A DNA stretch of 53,423 nt from VMCP01 sp964408945 (lineage in GTDB: Bacteria; Bacteroidota; Bacteroidia; NS11-12g; UBA955): the NCBI GenBank assembly GCA_964408945.1, contig CAYPBJ010000015.1:1-53423 (forward strand), in the 5' to 3' direction. The position numbers were made by a program, and so were the translations under genes. The notes beneath the pieces are model-generated. The model was not told the origin of the DNA. It made no database searches and was given only the letters and a program-made list of their open reading frames with translations. How positions within the stretch are numbered: the first letter of the stretch is position 1; each line of letters begins with the position of its first letter. Shown piece by piece: positions 35,553 through 44,513 of the stretch.

Positions 35553-35811
35553 GTCGGTGGTCTACAGTCCGCGGTCCATAGTCCATAGTCCATAGTCCGT
35601 AGTCCGTAGTCTGTAGTCCGTAGTCTGTAGTCTGTAGTCTGTAGTCCATAGTCCGTAGTCCGTAGTCTGTAGTCCGTAGTCTGTAGTCCGTAGTTCGTGG
35701 TTAGCGGTTCTCGGCCCGATACCCGCTACCCGCTACCCGCTACCCGATACCCACTACCCGGTACCTGGTACCTGGTACCTGGTACCCGCTACCCACTACC
35801 AACTACCTCTA
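35553..35811 (-). repeat. heptamer array R5, downstream of obg, 37 units
   Basis: Exactly 37 units in unbroken phase fill the space between the obg stop (35813-35815) and the promoter of the next operon. On the minus strand, away from the obg stop, the order is GGTAGTT/GGTAGTG, GGTACCA (three), GGGTAGC/GGGTATC, and then about 20 units of GGACTAC/AGACTAC/GGACTAT. CCC tracts at 35715, 35722, 35729, 35736, 35743, 35750 and 35757 give seven GGG runs on the minus strand with constant 4-nt loops, a strong G-quadruplex candidate. It is the longest stretch without a gene in the window (303 bp). Confidence 0.95.
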
Positions 35812-35812
35812 A

Positions 35813-36799
35813 TCAATTCAATCGTTTCCAGATTTCGTCTTTCAACTCAATAAGACCTTGTTGAGCAACAGAGCTGATGAATAACAAATCTATCCCTACC
35901 ATTTCGCGGCGAATTTCTTCTTTTAACTCGTTGTCAAGCATTTCAGATTTACTGATAGCAACAATCTTATCTTTAAAAATAAGCTCACTGCTGAATGCTT
36001 CCAATTCATTGATCAAGGTTTTGTATTCTGCCAAATGATTTTTACTGTCAGAAGGTATCAATAAAAGCAATAGAGCATTTCGTTCAATGTGCTTTAAAAA
36101 ACGATGACCGAGGCCTTTTCCTTCGTGAGCACCCTCAATGATACCAGGAATATCTGCCATCACAAAACTTCGGTAATCGCGGTATTGAACCACCCCCAAG
36201 TTTGGAACCAAAGTGGTGAAGGGATAATCGGCAATTTCAGGTTTTGCTGCTGACAAAACACTGAGTAAAGTACTTTTACCTGCATTTGGAAATCCAACCA
36301 AACCTACATCAGCTAAGACCTTCAATTCAAGAATAATCCATTGCTCAATACCAGGTTCACCAGGCTGCGCGTACTGAGGAGATTGATTGGTAGGTGTTTT
36401 AAAATGGGCATTCCCCAATCCTCCACGACCCCCAGGAACCAATACTTTACGTTCACCCTCTTCCGTGATTTCGAACATAATTTCGCCTGTTTCAGCATCT
36501 CTCGCTACCGTTCCAAGTGGAACTTCCAATACAATGCTCTCGCCAAAACGCCCTGAACTGTGATTTTCACCCCCAGGAATTCCGTCTTCGGCCATTACAT
36601 GTTTACGATATTTTAAGTGGAGCAACGTCCACAATTGTGAATTACCCAACAAAATAATGTCTCCGCCTTTGCCACCATCGCCTCCATCTGGACCTCCTCG
36701 CGGATTCATTTTGCTGCGGTGATAGTGCCTGCTGCCCGCACCGCCTTTGCCGCTTCGGCAACAGATTTTCACGTAGTCAATGAAATTACTTTCCGCCAT
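35813..36799 (-). CDS. obgE: GTPase Obg (ObgE/CgtA)
   Basis: 328 residues. The glycine-rich Obg fold covers about 1-158 (GGPDGGDGGKGGD), and the G domain has G1 GFPNAGKS (169-176), G2 PFTT, G3 DIPGI, and a G4-like AISKSE. The G4 motif reads SKSE instead of NKxD, as in several Bacteroidota. Obg is an essential ribosome-assembly and stress GTPase. A near-consensus box GACCTTTG at 36807-36814 lies 7 nt upstream. Divergent from leuS; heptamer array R5 begins right after its stop. Confidence 0.94.
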   Translation of the reverse strand: MAESNFIDYVKICCRSGKGGAGSRHYHRSKMNPRGGPDGGDGGKGGDIILLGNSQLWTLLHLKYRKHVMAEDGIPGGENHSSGRFGESIVLEVPLGTVARDAETGEIMFEITEEGERKVLVPGGRGGLGNAHFKTPTNQSPQYAQPGEPGIEQWIILELKVLADVGLVGFPNAGKSTLLSVLSAAKPEIADYPFTTLVPNLGVVQYRDYRSFVMADIPGIIEGAHEGKGLGHRFLKHIERNALLLLLIPSDSKNHLAEYKTLINELEAFSSELIFKDKIVAISKSEMLDNELKEEIRREMVGIDLLFISSVAQQGLIELKDEIWKRLN

Positions 36800-36835
36800 G
36801 AACCTGCAAAGGTCGGTAAAAAGAACTATCCTTCG

Positions 36836-36843
36836 TATTTTTG
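36836..36843 (+). promoter_or_regulatory. -7 box of leuS
   Basis: TATTTTTG, exact match, 17 nt before the ATG at 36861. The longer upstream reading from 36780 would include both promoters of the divergent pair, so it is not used. Confidence 0.6.
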
Positions 36844-36860
36844 CCGTTCAATTTAGCAAA

Positions 36861-39437
36861 ATGTCAAGCAATAGTGCCTACGCTTTCCGCGAAATAGAAT
36901 CCAAATGGCAAACTATTTGGAACCAAAATCAACTTTACAAAGTAGATATTCAACCCAATAAACCCAAATTTTATGCTCTTGATATGTTTCCTTATCCGTC
37001 AGGAGCTGGCCTTCACGTTGGACATCCACTGGGTTATATAGCTTCTGATATCGTAGCTCGATACAAACGATTGAATGGGTTTAATGTATTACACCCAATG
37101 GGTTACGATGCATTTGGTCTCCCCGCTGAACAATATGCTATCCAAACCGGACAGCACCCAGCAGTTACCACCGAAGCCAATGTAAAACGCTTCAGAGAAC
37201 AATTAGACAAAATGGGCTTTTGCTTTGATTGGGACAGGCAAGTGAAAACCTGCGATGCCGATTATTACAAGTGGACACAATGGATTTTCAGTCAATTTTT
37301 TACACATTGGTACGACAAATCAATACAAAAAGCAGTATCCATTGATTTACTTATACAGCATTTCGATAAATTCGGGTCATCCAATTTGAATGCTCATCAC
37401 AGCTGTAAAATTCAATTCTCCGCTCATGAGTGGAACCAATTCAATGTCCAACAGAAAGAAAATATAATCAACGATTATCGTTTAGCTTTCATTGATGAAA
37501 CTACTGTGAACTGGTGCGCAGAAATGGGTACCGTTCTTGCAAACGAAGAAGTAGTCAATGGGGTCAGCGAAAGAGGTGGCTATCCTGTAATTAGAAAGAA
37601 AATGAAACAATGGAGCCTCCGAATTACTGCCTACGCAGATAGACTTTTGGAAGGACTTCAAAACGTTGAATGGAGTGATTCTATTAAAGAGATACAGAAA
37701 AATTGGATTGGAAGAAGCGAAGGTGCCGAAATTGATTTCAAAGTTTCAGGATCGAGTCACACAATTAGAATTTTTACTACTCGACCCGATACACTTTTCG
37801 GTGCTACTTACATGGTATTGGCTCCAGAAACCGAGTATTTACAAGAAATTTGCAGTTCCAATCAGTGGGAACAAGTATCAAACTACGCAGAAAAAGCCAA
37901 AAATAGATCTGAAATAGAACGCATGGCTGATACCCAAAAGACCGGTGTTTTTACGGGTGCTATGGCTGTCAATCCCTTCAATAACAAAGAAATTCCTATT
38001 TGGGTTAGCGATTATGTTCTGGCCGGTTACGGTACAGGGGCTATCATGGCTGTTCCTGCACACGATGAACGTGACTTTGAATTTGCTCAAGCATTTAATT
38101 TAGATGTAATTGCCGTTGTCAAACCTGCAAACGAAGAACTAGAACTCCCTTTGAGTGAGGCGTTTAGCGCAAAAGATGGAATTCTTTTTAATAGCGATTT
38201 CCTCAACGGATTATCTGTAAAAGATGCCATCAGAGCCGCCATAAACAAAGTGGTAGAATTAGGAATTGGCGAGAAAAAAATCAATTACAAACTGCGTGAA
38301 GCCGGTTTTGGAAGACAACGTTATTGGGGCGAACCCTTTCCCATCGTTTACAATAATGGTATCCCTCAATTGGTCAATGATTTACCCGTTGAATTACCCG
38401 CAGTTGATAGCTACAAACCCACAGGTACAGGCGAAAGCCCTCTGGCTGCAGTACAAGATTGGGTGAATAGCCCAATTGGCCAAAGAGAAACCGATACCAT
38501 GCCTGGTTGGGCCGGCAGCTCATGGTATTTTTTAAGATATACAGATCCCCAAAACACAGAAGCATTTGCTTCGAAAGAAGCTCTTGATTATTGGCAAGCG
38601 GTTGACCTTTATGTTGGAGGCTCAGAACACGCAACTGGTCACCTCCTTTACAGCCGCTTTTGGACGAAATTTTTGTTTGACTTGGGATATTTATCTTGGG
38701 ATGAACCTTTCAAACGCCTGGTGAATCAAGGAATGATCATGGGCGAAGACGGACAAAAAATGAGTAAACGTTGGGGTAACGTCGTTAACCCCGATGATGT
38801 TTGCCAAGAATACGGTGCAGATACTCTCAGGATGTATGAAATGTTTTTGGGGCCACTTCAAGATTCAAAACCCTGGAATACTCATGGAATTGAAGGTGTT
38901 TCTAGATTCCTAGGTAAATTCTGGAGACTGTTCTATGAATCAGACCAATGGGCCGTAAATCAAGAAACCGCCAACTCAGATGAGTTGAAAATTCTACATA
39001 AGACCATTAAAAAAGTAACTGAAGACATCGAATCAATGAGCTTCAACACATCTATATCTGCTTTTATGGTCTGTGTGAATGAATTAACTGCCCTAAAATG
39101 CAGAAAACAATCGGTTTTAGAGCCATTATTAATATTACTAGCACCATTTGCCCCACATATTTCTGAAGAGCTTTGGTCGCAATTAGGAAACGCAAATAGC
39201 ATACATATTCAACAATGGCCTAAGTTTAACTCAGAATTGCTGATTGAAAATACTTTTCTTTATCCAATAAGCATCAACGGTAAAACACGCACGCAAATTG
39301 AGTTTCCTACCAATGCCGATATCAAAGACATTGAAGCCGCGGTTCTAATAAACGAAATTGTGCTGAAGTGGACAGAAGGGAAGGCACCTAAAAAGGTGAT
39401 TGTGGTTAAAAACCGGATAGTGAATGTGGTCATCTAG
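36861..39437 (+). CDS. leuS: leucyl-tRNA synthetase
   Basis: 858 residues from ATG 36861. The class I signature is HVGH (52-55, after PYPSGAGL) and the second is KMSKR (633-637). The CP1 editing domain with TRPDTLFGATYMV is present, and there is a Bacteroidota-type insertion at about 145-200. It charges tRNA(Leu). Heptamer array R6 starts at the base after its TAG stop. Confidence 0.96.
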   Translation: MSSNSAYAFREIESKWQTIWNQNQLYKVDIQPNKPKFYALDMFPYPSGAGLHVGHPLGYIASDIVARYKRLNGFNVLHPMGYDAFGLPAEQYAIQTGQHPAVTTEANVKRFREQLDKMGFCFDWDRQVKTCDADYYKWTQWIFSQFFTHWYDKSIQKAVSIDLLIQHFDKFGSSNLNAHHSCKIQFSAHEWNQFNVQQKENIINDYRLAFIDETTVNWCAEMGTVLANEEVVNGVSERGGYPVIRKKMKQWSLRITAYADRLLEGLQNVEWSDSIKEIQKNWIGRSEGAEIDFKVSGSSHTIRIFTTRPDTLFGATYMVLAPETEYLQEICSSNQWEQVSNYAEKAKNRSEIERMADTQKTGVFTGAMAVNPFNNKEIPIWVSDYVLAGYGTGAIMAVPAHDERDFEFAQAFNLDVIAVVKPANEELELPLSEAFSAKDGILFNSDFLNGLSVKDAIRAAINKVVELGIGEKKINYKLREAGFGRQRYWGEPFPIVYNNGIPQLVNDLPVELPAVDSYKPTGTGESPLAAVQDWVNSPIGQRETDTMPGWAGSSWYFLRYTDPQNTEAFASKEALDYWQAVDLYVGGSEHATGHLLYSRFWTKFLFDLGYLSWDEPFKRLVNQGMIMGEDGQKMSKRWGNVVNPDDVCQEYGADTLRMYEMFLGPLQDSKPWNTHGIEGVSRFLGKFWRLFYESDQWAVNQETANSDELKILHKTIKKVTEDIESMSFNTSISAFMVCVNELTALKCRKQSVLEPLLILLAPFAPHISEELWSQLGNANSIHIQQWPKFNSELLIENTFLYPISINGKTRTQIEFPTNADIKDIEAAVLINEIVLKWTEGKAPKKVIVVKNRIVNVVI

Positions 39438-39591
39438 TACATGGTCTATGGTACTTTGTCTTTAGTCTGAAGTCTAGTGCCTAGTAGCAAGAGACTAGTG
39501 GCAAGAAACTAGCACCTAGAGTCTCCCTCCCCTCTACCCTCTACCCTCTACCCTCTACCAACTACCCGGTACCAGGTACCCGGTACCCGGT
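39438..39591. repeat. heptamer array R6 between leuS and iscA
   Basis: Twenty-two units (154 bp) in phase from the base after the leuS stop to the base before the iscA stop region. The left part has TACATGG, TCTATGG, TCTAGTG and ACTAGTG types; the right part has ACCCTCT (three), ACCCGGT and ACCAGGT. CCC tracts occur in 7-nt register from 39530 to 39586, giving a G-quadruplex-type pattern on the minus strand (GGGTAGA units). Confidence 0.92.
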
Positions 39592-39592
39592 A

Positions 39593-39940
39593 CTAAACAG
39601 CAAAACTTTCGCCGCAACCGCAACTGCGTGCGGCATTGGGATTGATGAAATTGAATCCTTTGCCGTTCAATCCATCTGAAAAATCAAGTTCTGTGCCGCA
39701 TAAGTACAGAAAACTTTTCATGTCGCAAACAATCTTTAATTGATCATCTCCGAATTCCATGTCTCCTGGCTTGCTCTCATTATCAAAATCAAGCTCATAA
39801 GACAATCCTGAACAACCTCCACCTTTAACACCCACTCTTAAAAAATAATCTGGTGCAGAAATTCCAGCTTCCCGCATCAACGAATCTACTTTCATTCGTG
39901 CTTTTTCAGTAATGGTAACGGCGGAGGTATCGGTAATCAT
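39593..39940 (-). CDS. iscA: iron-sulphur cluster assembly protein IscA/ErpA type
   Basis: 115 residues. The three cluster cysteines are C43 (GGGCSG), C107 and C109 (CGC near the end). A-type carrier proteins pass Fe-S clusters from IscU to apoproteins. Last gene of the iscS-iscU-iscA operon (11-nt gap to iscU). The TAG stop is read out of the edge of array R6. Confidence 0.93.
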   Translation of the reverse strand: MITDTSAVTITEKARMKVDSLMREAGISAPDYFLRVGVKGGGCSGLSYELDFDNESKPGDMEFGDDQLKIVCDMKSFLYLCGTELDFSDGLNGKGFNFINPNAARSCGCGESFAV

Positions 39941-39951
39941 ATTTTAAAATA

Positions 39952-40368
39952 TTAATGATGTACTTTATCAGAAACCAAAGGTTCCAAACCTCTTTTCTGA
40001 CGATAATCATTGATCGCGGCGCGTATTGCATCTTCAGCAAGCACAGAACAGTGAATTTTCACTGGTGGCAATGCTAATTCCTCTACGATGTCCATATTAT
40101 CAATGCTTAATGCTTCGTCAACCGTTTTACCTTTAATCCATTCAGTAGCCAATGAGGAACTTGCAATGGCAGACCCACAACCAAATGTTTTAAACTTTGC
40201 ATCTTCAATTACACCGGTTTCTTCGTTCACTTGAATTTGCAAACGCATCACGTCTCCGCATTCAGGTGCTCCAACTAAACCCGTTCCAACAGTGTCACTT
40301 GCTTTGTCTAACGTTCCAATGTTTCTAGGATTGGTGTAGTGATCAATTACTTTTTCAGAATATGCCAT
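39952..40368 (-). CDS. iscU: iron-sulphur scaffold protein IscU
   Basis: 138 residues. Scaffold cysteines C37 (GAPECGD), C64 (FGCGSA) and C107 (KIHCSVLAED). It retains LPPVK (100-104), the motif bound by the HscA chaperone, although no hscA/hscB or ferredoxin gene accompanies the operon here. Located 53 nt downstream of iscS. Confidence 0.96.
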   Translation of the reverse strand: MAYSEKVIDHYTNPRNIGTLDKASDTVGTGLVGAPECGDVMRLQIQVNEETGVIEDAKFKTFGCGSAIASSSLATEWIKGKTVDEALSIDNMDIVEELALPPVKIHCSVLAEDAIRAAINDYRQKRGLEPLVSDKVHH

Positions 40369-40421
40369 AATTTTTGGGTTTTATATTTCAAAGTTATTTA
40401 AAATCTTTCTAAATTACAAGA

Positions 40422-41633
40422 TTAATGTTCAGACCACTCAATTGACTTCAAATCAATGCCTTCCTTGTGCATTTCCCATAACGGACTCATGTCTCTCAAC
40501 TTGTTGACCGCTTTGGTTACCAAGTCAATGGCAAAATCAATTTCCTCATCTTTAGTGAACCTACCTAGACCAAATCTGATGCTGGAGTGTGCCAATTCAT
40601 CATCTAAACCTAGGCTTTTCAATACATAACTTGGTTCAAGTGAAGCAGAAGTACAAGCAGATCCTGAAGAACAAGCAATATCTTTTATACCCATCATCAA
40701 ACCCTCTCCTTCTACATATTTAAACGAAATATTGGTGGTGTGTGGCAAACGATGTTCACGACTTCCATTGACATAAGATTCTTCCAACTGCAATAAGGCA
40801 GCTTCCAATCTATCTCGCATAGCACTCAAACGGACCGCTTCCGATTCCATTTCTTGAATGGCAATTTCACACGCTTTACCGAAACCAATGATACCAGGAA
40901 CGTTCAAAGTTCCGCTTCTCATTCCACGCTCGTGTCCACCGCCATCCATTTGAGCAGTCACTTTAACTCTTGGATTTTTACGTCTAACATAAAGTGCTCC
41001 AATTCCCTTAGGACCGTACATTTTATGAGCAGTAAAACTCAACAAATCAATATTATCGGCAATAACATCTACTGGAATTTTTCCAACCGCTTGAGTAGCA
41101 TCTGTATGAAATAACACACCGTGCTTTTTGCACAAAGCCCCTATCTCACGAACCGGTTGCAAAACGCCCAATTCGTTGTTTCCGTACATCACACTTACCA
41201 AAATGGTAGTTGGACGAATGGCTTGTTCCAATTGAGCCATATCAATTAACCCATTCTCAGCAACTGGCAAATAGGTAATCTCTGCACCCAACTTTTCTAG
41301 ATGCTTGCACGTGTCTAAAACCGCCTTGTGTTCAGTGATCACGGTGATAATGTGATTGCCTTTTGCAGCATACATTTCAAAAACACCTTTAATAGCCAAG
41401 TTATTGCTTTCAGTGGCACCACTGGTGAAAATGATTTCTTTAGAATTCGCACCAATAATCTTTGCAACTTGCTCACGAGCATAATCTACAGCTTCTTCTG
41501 CTGCCCAACCAAAAGCATGGCTCTTACTTGCTGCGTTACCAAAGTTCTCCAAAAAGTAAGGAGTCATGGTTTCAAACACCCTAGGATCAACCTGTGTTGT
41601 GGCGTTGTTATCTAAATATATTGGAAGTCTCAT
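40422..41633 (-). CDS. iscS: cysteine desulfurase IscS
   Basis: 403 residues. PLP lysine K204 (SFTAHKMYG) and active-site cysteine C327 (SSGSACTSAS) on the long IscS-type loop. It supplies sulphur for Fe-S clusters and tRNA thiolation. First gene of iscSUA; the leader of about 65 nt carries a palindrome at its 5' end, a candidate operator. Confidence 0.96.
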   Translation of the reverse strand: MRLPIYLDNNATTQVDPRVFETMTPYFLENFGNAASKSHAFGWAAEEAVDYAREQVAKIIGANSKEIIFTSGATESNNLAIKGVFEMYAAKGNHIITVITEHKAVLDTCKHLEKLGAEITYLPVAENGLIDMAQLEQAIRPTTILVSVMYGNNELGVLQPVREIGALCKKHGVLFHTDATQAVGKIPVDVIADNIDLLSFTAHKMYGPKGIGALYVRRKNPRVKVTAQMDGGGHERGMRSGTLNVPGIIGFGKACEIAIQEMESEAVRLSAMRDRLEAALLQLEESYVNGSREHRLPHTTNISFKYVEGEGLMMGIKDIACSSGSACTSASLEPSYVLKSLGLDDELAHSSIRFGLGRFTKDEEIDFAIDLVTKAVNKLRDMSPLWEMHKEGIDLKSIEWSEH

Positions 41634-41683
41634 ATTTTACTAGTTTATATAATTAACAATTGGTAGCTCGAATCGTTTTATTA

Positions 41684-41711
41684 TTTAGACGATTTCTAAA
41701 CAACAAAATTA
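41684..41711 (-). promoter_or_regulatory. iscS promoter and palindromic operator-like site
   Basis: -7 box TAATTTTG at 41704-41711 (minus strand), placing transcription start near 41700. The palindrome TTTAGACGATTTCTAAA lies at 41684-41700, arms TTTAGA and TCTAAA, directly at the start of the transcript. It resembles the iron control element of Irr (TTTAGAA-N3-TTCTAAA), a Fur-family regulator of alphaproteobacteria; which protein binds here is unknown. Confidence 0.55.
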
Positions 41712-41780
41712 ATCATCTCTGCCTACAATCACATACCTTTTCGCTTATTTTGTAAGACAAATTCACATTTTCGTAGAATT

Positions 41781-42191
41781 ATGCCCAAAAAACTTGAACA
41801 TATTGGTATTGCCGTGAAAAACCTAGAAGCTTCCGAAGCGCTTTTTACCAAACTACTTGGCATCGAACCCTATAAACGAGAAGAAGTATCTTCTGAGGGA
41901 GTGATGACTTCTTTTTTCCTTTTGGGGGACATTAAATTCGAACTACTTGCGGCCACCAACCAAGACAGTCCTATTGCCAAATTCATTGAGAAACGTGGTG
42001 AAGGACTTCATCACCTTGCCTTTGAGTCAGAAAATATTGAAAATGAGCTATCTGAAAGAAAATCGCAAAACGTAGAACTCATTCATCAACAGCCTAAAGA
42101 TGGCGCTGACAATAAGCGCATAGCATTTTTACACCCAAAATCAACTGGGGGCGTACTTTGGGAACTTTGCCAAGAAAAGTTAACTGATTGA
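41781..42191 (+). CDS. mce: methylmalonyl-CoA epimerase
   Basis: 136 residues. KLEHIGIAVKNLE (metal-binding His at residue 7), GEGLHHLAFE (second His) and GGVLWELCQ (Glu) are the glyoxalase-fold epimerase motifs. It interconverts the R and S forms of methylmalonyl-CoA on the way from propionyl-CoA to succinyl-CoA. Methylmalonyl-CoA mutase is not in the window. Contains the sequence TTGGGGGA but not the polar octamer itself. Confidence 0.93.
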   Translation: MPKKLEHIGIAVKNLEASEALFTKLLGIEPYKREEVSSEGVMTSFFLLGDIKFELLAATNQDSPIAKFIEKRGEGLHHLAFESENIENELSERKSQNVELIHQQPKDGADNKRIAFLHPKSTGGVLWELCQEKLTD

Positions 42192-42194
42192 CTA

Positions 42195-42959
42195 TTAAAG
42201 AAAGAAGTGAAAACTATCTCCTCTTAAACCTGCTCTCAATGTTTCTAAGGGAATCAATTCATTAGGCGCAATATTTCCCAAATTAACATTGGTTCCGTAA
42301 AGTTGGATAAACCAAACCTGTTGGGCCTTTTGAGGTGCTTCCCAAATTACTTTATCCAAAGGAATCTTTCGAATAATCTCTGCAACCAAACCACTTCTTA
42401 CTTCTCCAGAATTTCTAAAAATACCTACTGTACCCGATTCCCTTGCTTCACCTATCACTTTCCAAGCACCAGCTTCTAACTCCGTTTCCATTTGCTCAAT
42501 CCACTCATAAGGAGGTATAATTTTCTCGGCATCTTTTGAACCTACCTCACTCAAGACAGTGTAATTCTTGGCAAATGTTGAAATAATCTCACACTTTTCG
42601 TCGTGGTTGATTTCCAATGAACCATCACTAATTTCTACATGAGCAATTTTGGTCTTTTCTAAAAGTCTATGATAATCATCTAACTGATTTCTAACCAAAT
42701 AAGCCTCAAAAAGAGTACCGCCAAAATATACAGGAATTCCCGCGCTTTGATAAATTCTAATTTTATCTAGAAGACCTTGAGTAAACAAGCCTGTACCGAA
42801 CCCCAATTTGACAATATCAACAAGAGAAGAGCTTGAAGATAAAAAATCTTCAGTCTCACGAATTGACAATCCCTTATCCATAACCATAGTAAAACCATCG
42901 TTACGGGGCTTAATTGTTCTTTCGGGCAGGTTTTTAAGTTGAAATAAATCGTTATTCAT
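42195..42959 (-). CDS. phosphosulfolactate synthase-like protein (ComA family)
   Basis: 254 residues. LVDIVKLGFGTGLF, VYFGGTLFEAYLV and HVEISDGSLEI near the middle fit the ComA (PF02679) TIM barrel. In methanogens ComA joins sulphite and phosphoenolpyruvate to give phosphosulfolactate for coenzyme M. Its role in Bacteroidota is not established; sulfonate or sulfonolipid precursors are possible. It follows the TPR gene on the same strand by 18 nt. No comB or comC is adjacent. Confidence 0.8.
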   Translation of the reverse strand: MNNDLFQLKNLPERTIKPRNDGFTMVMDKGLSIRETEDFLSSSSSLVDIVKLGFGTGLFTQGLLDKIRIYQSAGIPVYFGGTLFEAYLVRNQLDDYHRLLEKTKIAHVEISDGSLEINHDEKCEIISTFAKNYTVLSEVGSKDAEKIIPPYEWIEQMETELEAGAWKVIGEARESGTVGIFRNSGEVRSGLVAEIIRKIPLDKVIWEAPQKAQQVWFIQLYGTNVNLGNIAPNELIPLETLRAGLRGDSFHFFL

Positions 42960-42977
42960 AGAATAGAAAATGGAGCA

Positions 42978-44429
42978 TCATTTAGAAAACTTGGCTATCA
43001 AAGCCATAATTTTAGTTGATGCCTTTAACTCTGGCGCAAAGTTAAACATTGTTGGGTACTCTGTAGAATCAAATTCCAATGCTTTTTCCAACACCAACAG
43101 ACCCAGATCATGATTTCCATTGAGATAGCATAATGCAGCCAATCGATATAAAAGAGGAACACTATGTGGGTTGTTCTCTAATCCAGTCTCCGTAACATCT
43201 AACGCCTTATCCATTTCACCAGTTTCGTGCAGCGCTAGGCCATAATCTAACCAAAGCTCAGGTTCAAAAGGGAAATTCTCTGTCAACTCCTCATATAAAG
43301 CTTGCCATTTCTCAGTTTGATGATTTCCAAAATATGCACTTGCCAAAACAATTCCGTAATCTGACTGAGTGGCATCTAATTGCCTTGCTTTCTCTAAATA
43401 TCCGATAGCCGTTCCGTATTTGCCTTCCTGATGATAAGTTAGCCCTAAACTGTACCAACTTTCCGAGTCATTGGAATCAATGGTTAAGATCTTTTTATAC
43501 ATCTCTCTACACTCCGCTAATCTGCCCACTTCGTATAAACTCCAAGCATACAAACCCCTAACTGATTCTAATATTTTCGGGGGAAATTCATTCAGTAACT
43601 CTTCATAACGCGCAACTACTTTCGGATAATACTCCAACTCATAAGCCGCTTCAATCCATCCCAACCAGGCTTCAATATACTTTTCATTGATGGTAACCGC
43701 ATAATCAAAGGCATTTAAAGCTTTTTCATGATCTTCCATAATAGAATATGCCTCACCCAATACTTGCCAAGCTTCTGCTAAATAAGGTTCTTTATCTATC
43801 TGTGCTTCAATCACCGGAATCAACAACATTACAATATTCGTATCTTCCGTCTTATTGATATGCCTTTCGAAAATAGGTATAATTTCGGCTTGAGTCTCCA
43901 ACGCTTTCATGGCAATAGGCTCGGCCAAATCATACTGCTCATAATGCAAAACCATGTCTAAGAAATCTTCCAAAGGACCTTCATCGTCACCAATTACTTC
44001 CAACGCAGATTTCATAGCATCGAATGCTAATTTCCTTGCCCCTTCATGACCGTGCAATACTGCTTTCATCATCAATAAAGTAGGCTCAAAAGGAGTGTAA
44101 GCAGTTGCTTGCTCCAAATACTTATGAGCCTTTCTATATTTACCCTCACTCATCAACCACTCTACCATATGCAAAGTAAAAATGGAAATATAAGGAAACG
44201 TCTGTATCCCCAATTCAATAACCATTTTTGCATATTTCTCAGAATGAAAAGCATTTAACTGTTCAGGCATTTGACTGCTGTAATAACGGAATAACTCCAT
44301 CAACTCTCGAGCAGTAAATGATTCTCTTGACTGACTTTCAAAGTCCTTGGCTAAAACATCCAAGTCCCCCTGAAAACCTCCCATGTCTTCGTCTAGCTCG
44401 TCATCCCAATCTGATGGAAAAAAACTCAT
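42978..44429 (-). CDS. TPR-repeat protein
   Basis: 483 residues with no signal peptide. An acidic N-terminus (SDWDDELDEDMGGF) is followed by about ten TPR-like helical pairs (for example AWQVLGEAYSIMEDHEKALNAFDYAVTINEKYIEAW, shown here only in part by position 222-258). TPRs form protein-protein platforms; no partner is known. -7 box TAAATTTG at 44435-44442, 5 nt before the ATG. Likely in one transcript with the ComA-like gene. Confidence 0.85.
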   Translation of the reverse strand: MSFFPSDWDDELDEDMGGFQGDLDVLAKDFESQSRESFTARELMELFRYYSSQMPEQLNAFHSEKYAKMVIELGIQTFPYISIFTLHMVEWLMSEGKYRKAHKYLEQATAYTPFEPTLLMMKAVLHGHEGARKLAFDAMKSALEVIGDDEGPLEDFLDMVLHYEQYDLAEPIAMKALETQAEIIPIFERHINKTEDTNIVMLLIPVIEAQIDKEPYLAEAWQVLGEAYSIMEDHEKALNAFDYAVTINEKYIEAWLGWIEAAYELEYYPKVVARYEELLNEFPPKILESVRGLYAWSLYEVGRLAECREMYKKILTIDSNDSESWYSLGLTYHQEGKYGTAIGYLEKARQLDATQSDYGIVLASAYFGNHQTEKWQALYEELTENFPFEPELWLDYGLALHETGEMDKALDVTETGLENNPHSVPLLYRLAALCYLNGNHDLGLLVLEKALEFDSTEYPTMFNFAPELKASTKIMALIAKFSK

Positions 44430-44434
44430 AATAC

Positions 44435-44442
44435 CAAATTTA
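44435..44442 (-). promoter_or_regulatory. -7 box of the TPR/ComA-like operon
   Basis: TAAATTTG, exact match, ending 5 nt before the ATG at 44429; leaderless or nearly so. The 64 bases between this box and array R7 show no other feature. Confidence 0.6.
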
Positions 44443-44513
44443 TATATCTTTTATCGGTAGATCCCTACCACTTGCAATAATTATCCAAAACTTAATAACA
44501 AATTCATTCTAGT

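Noticed and set aside
35553..35811. CRISPR array
   Set aside because: The units are 7 bp with no spacers and no long direct repeat; no cas genes are nearby.
35553..35811. telomere or chromosome end
   Set aside because: Units such as ACTAGGG look like telomere repeats, but arrays are internal, diverse and mirrored between convergent genes.
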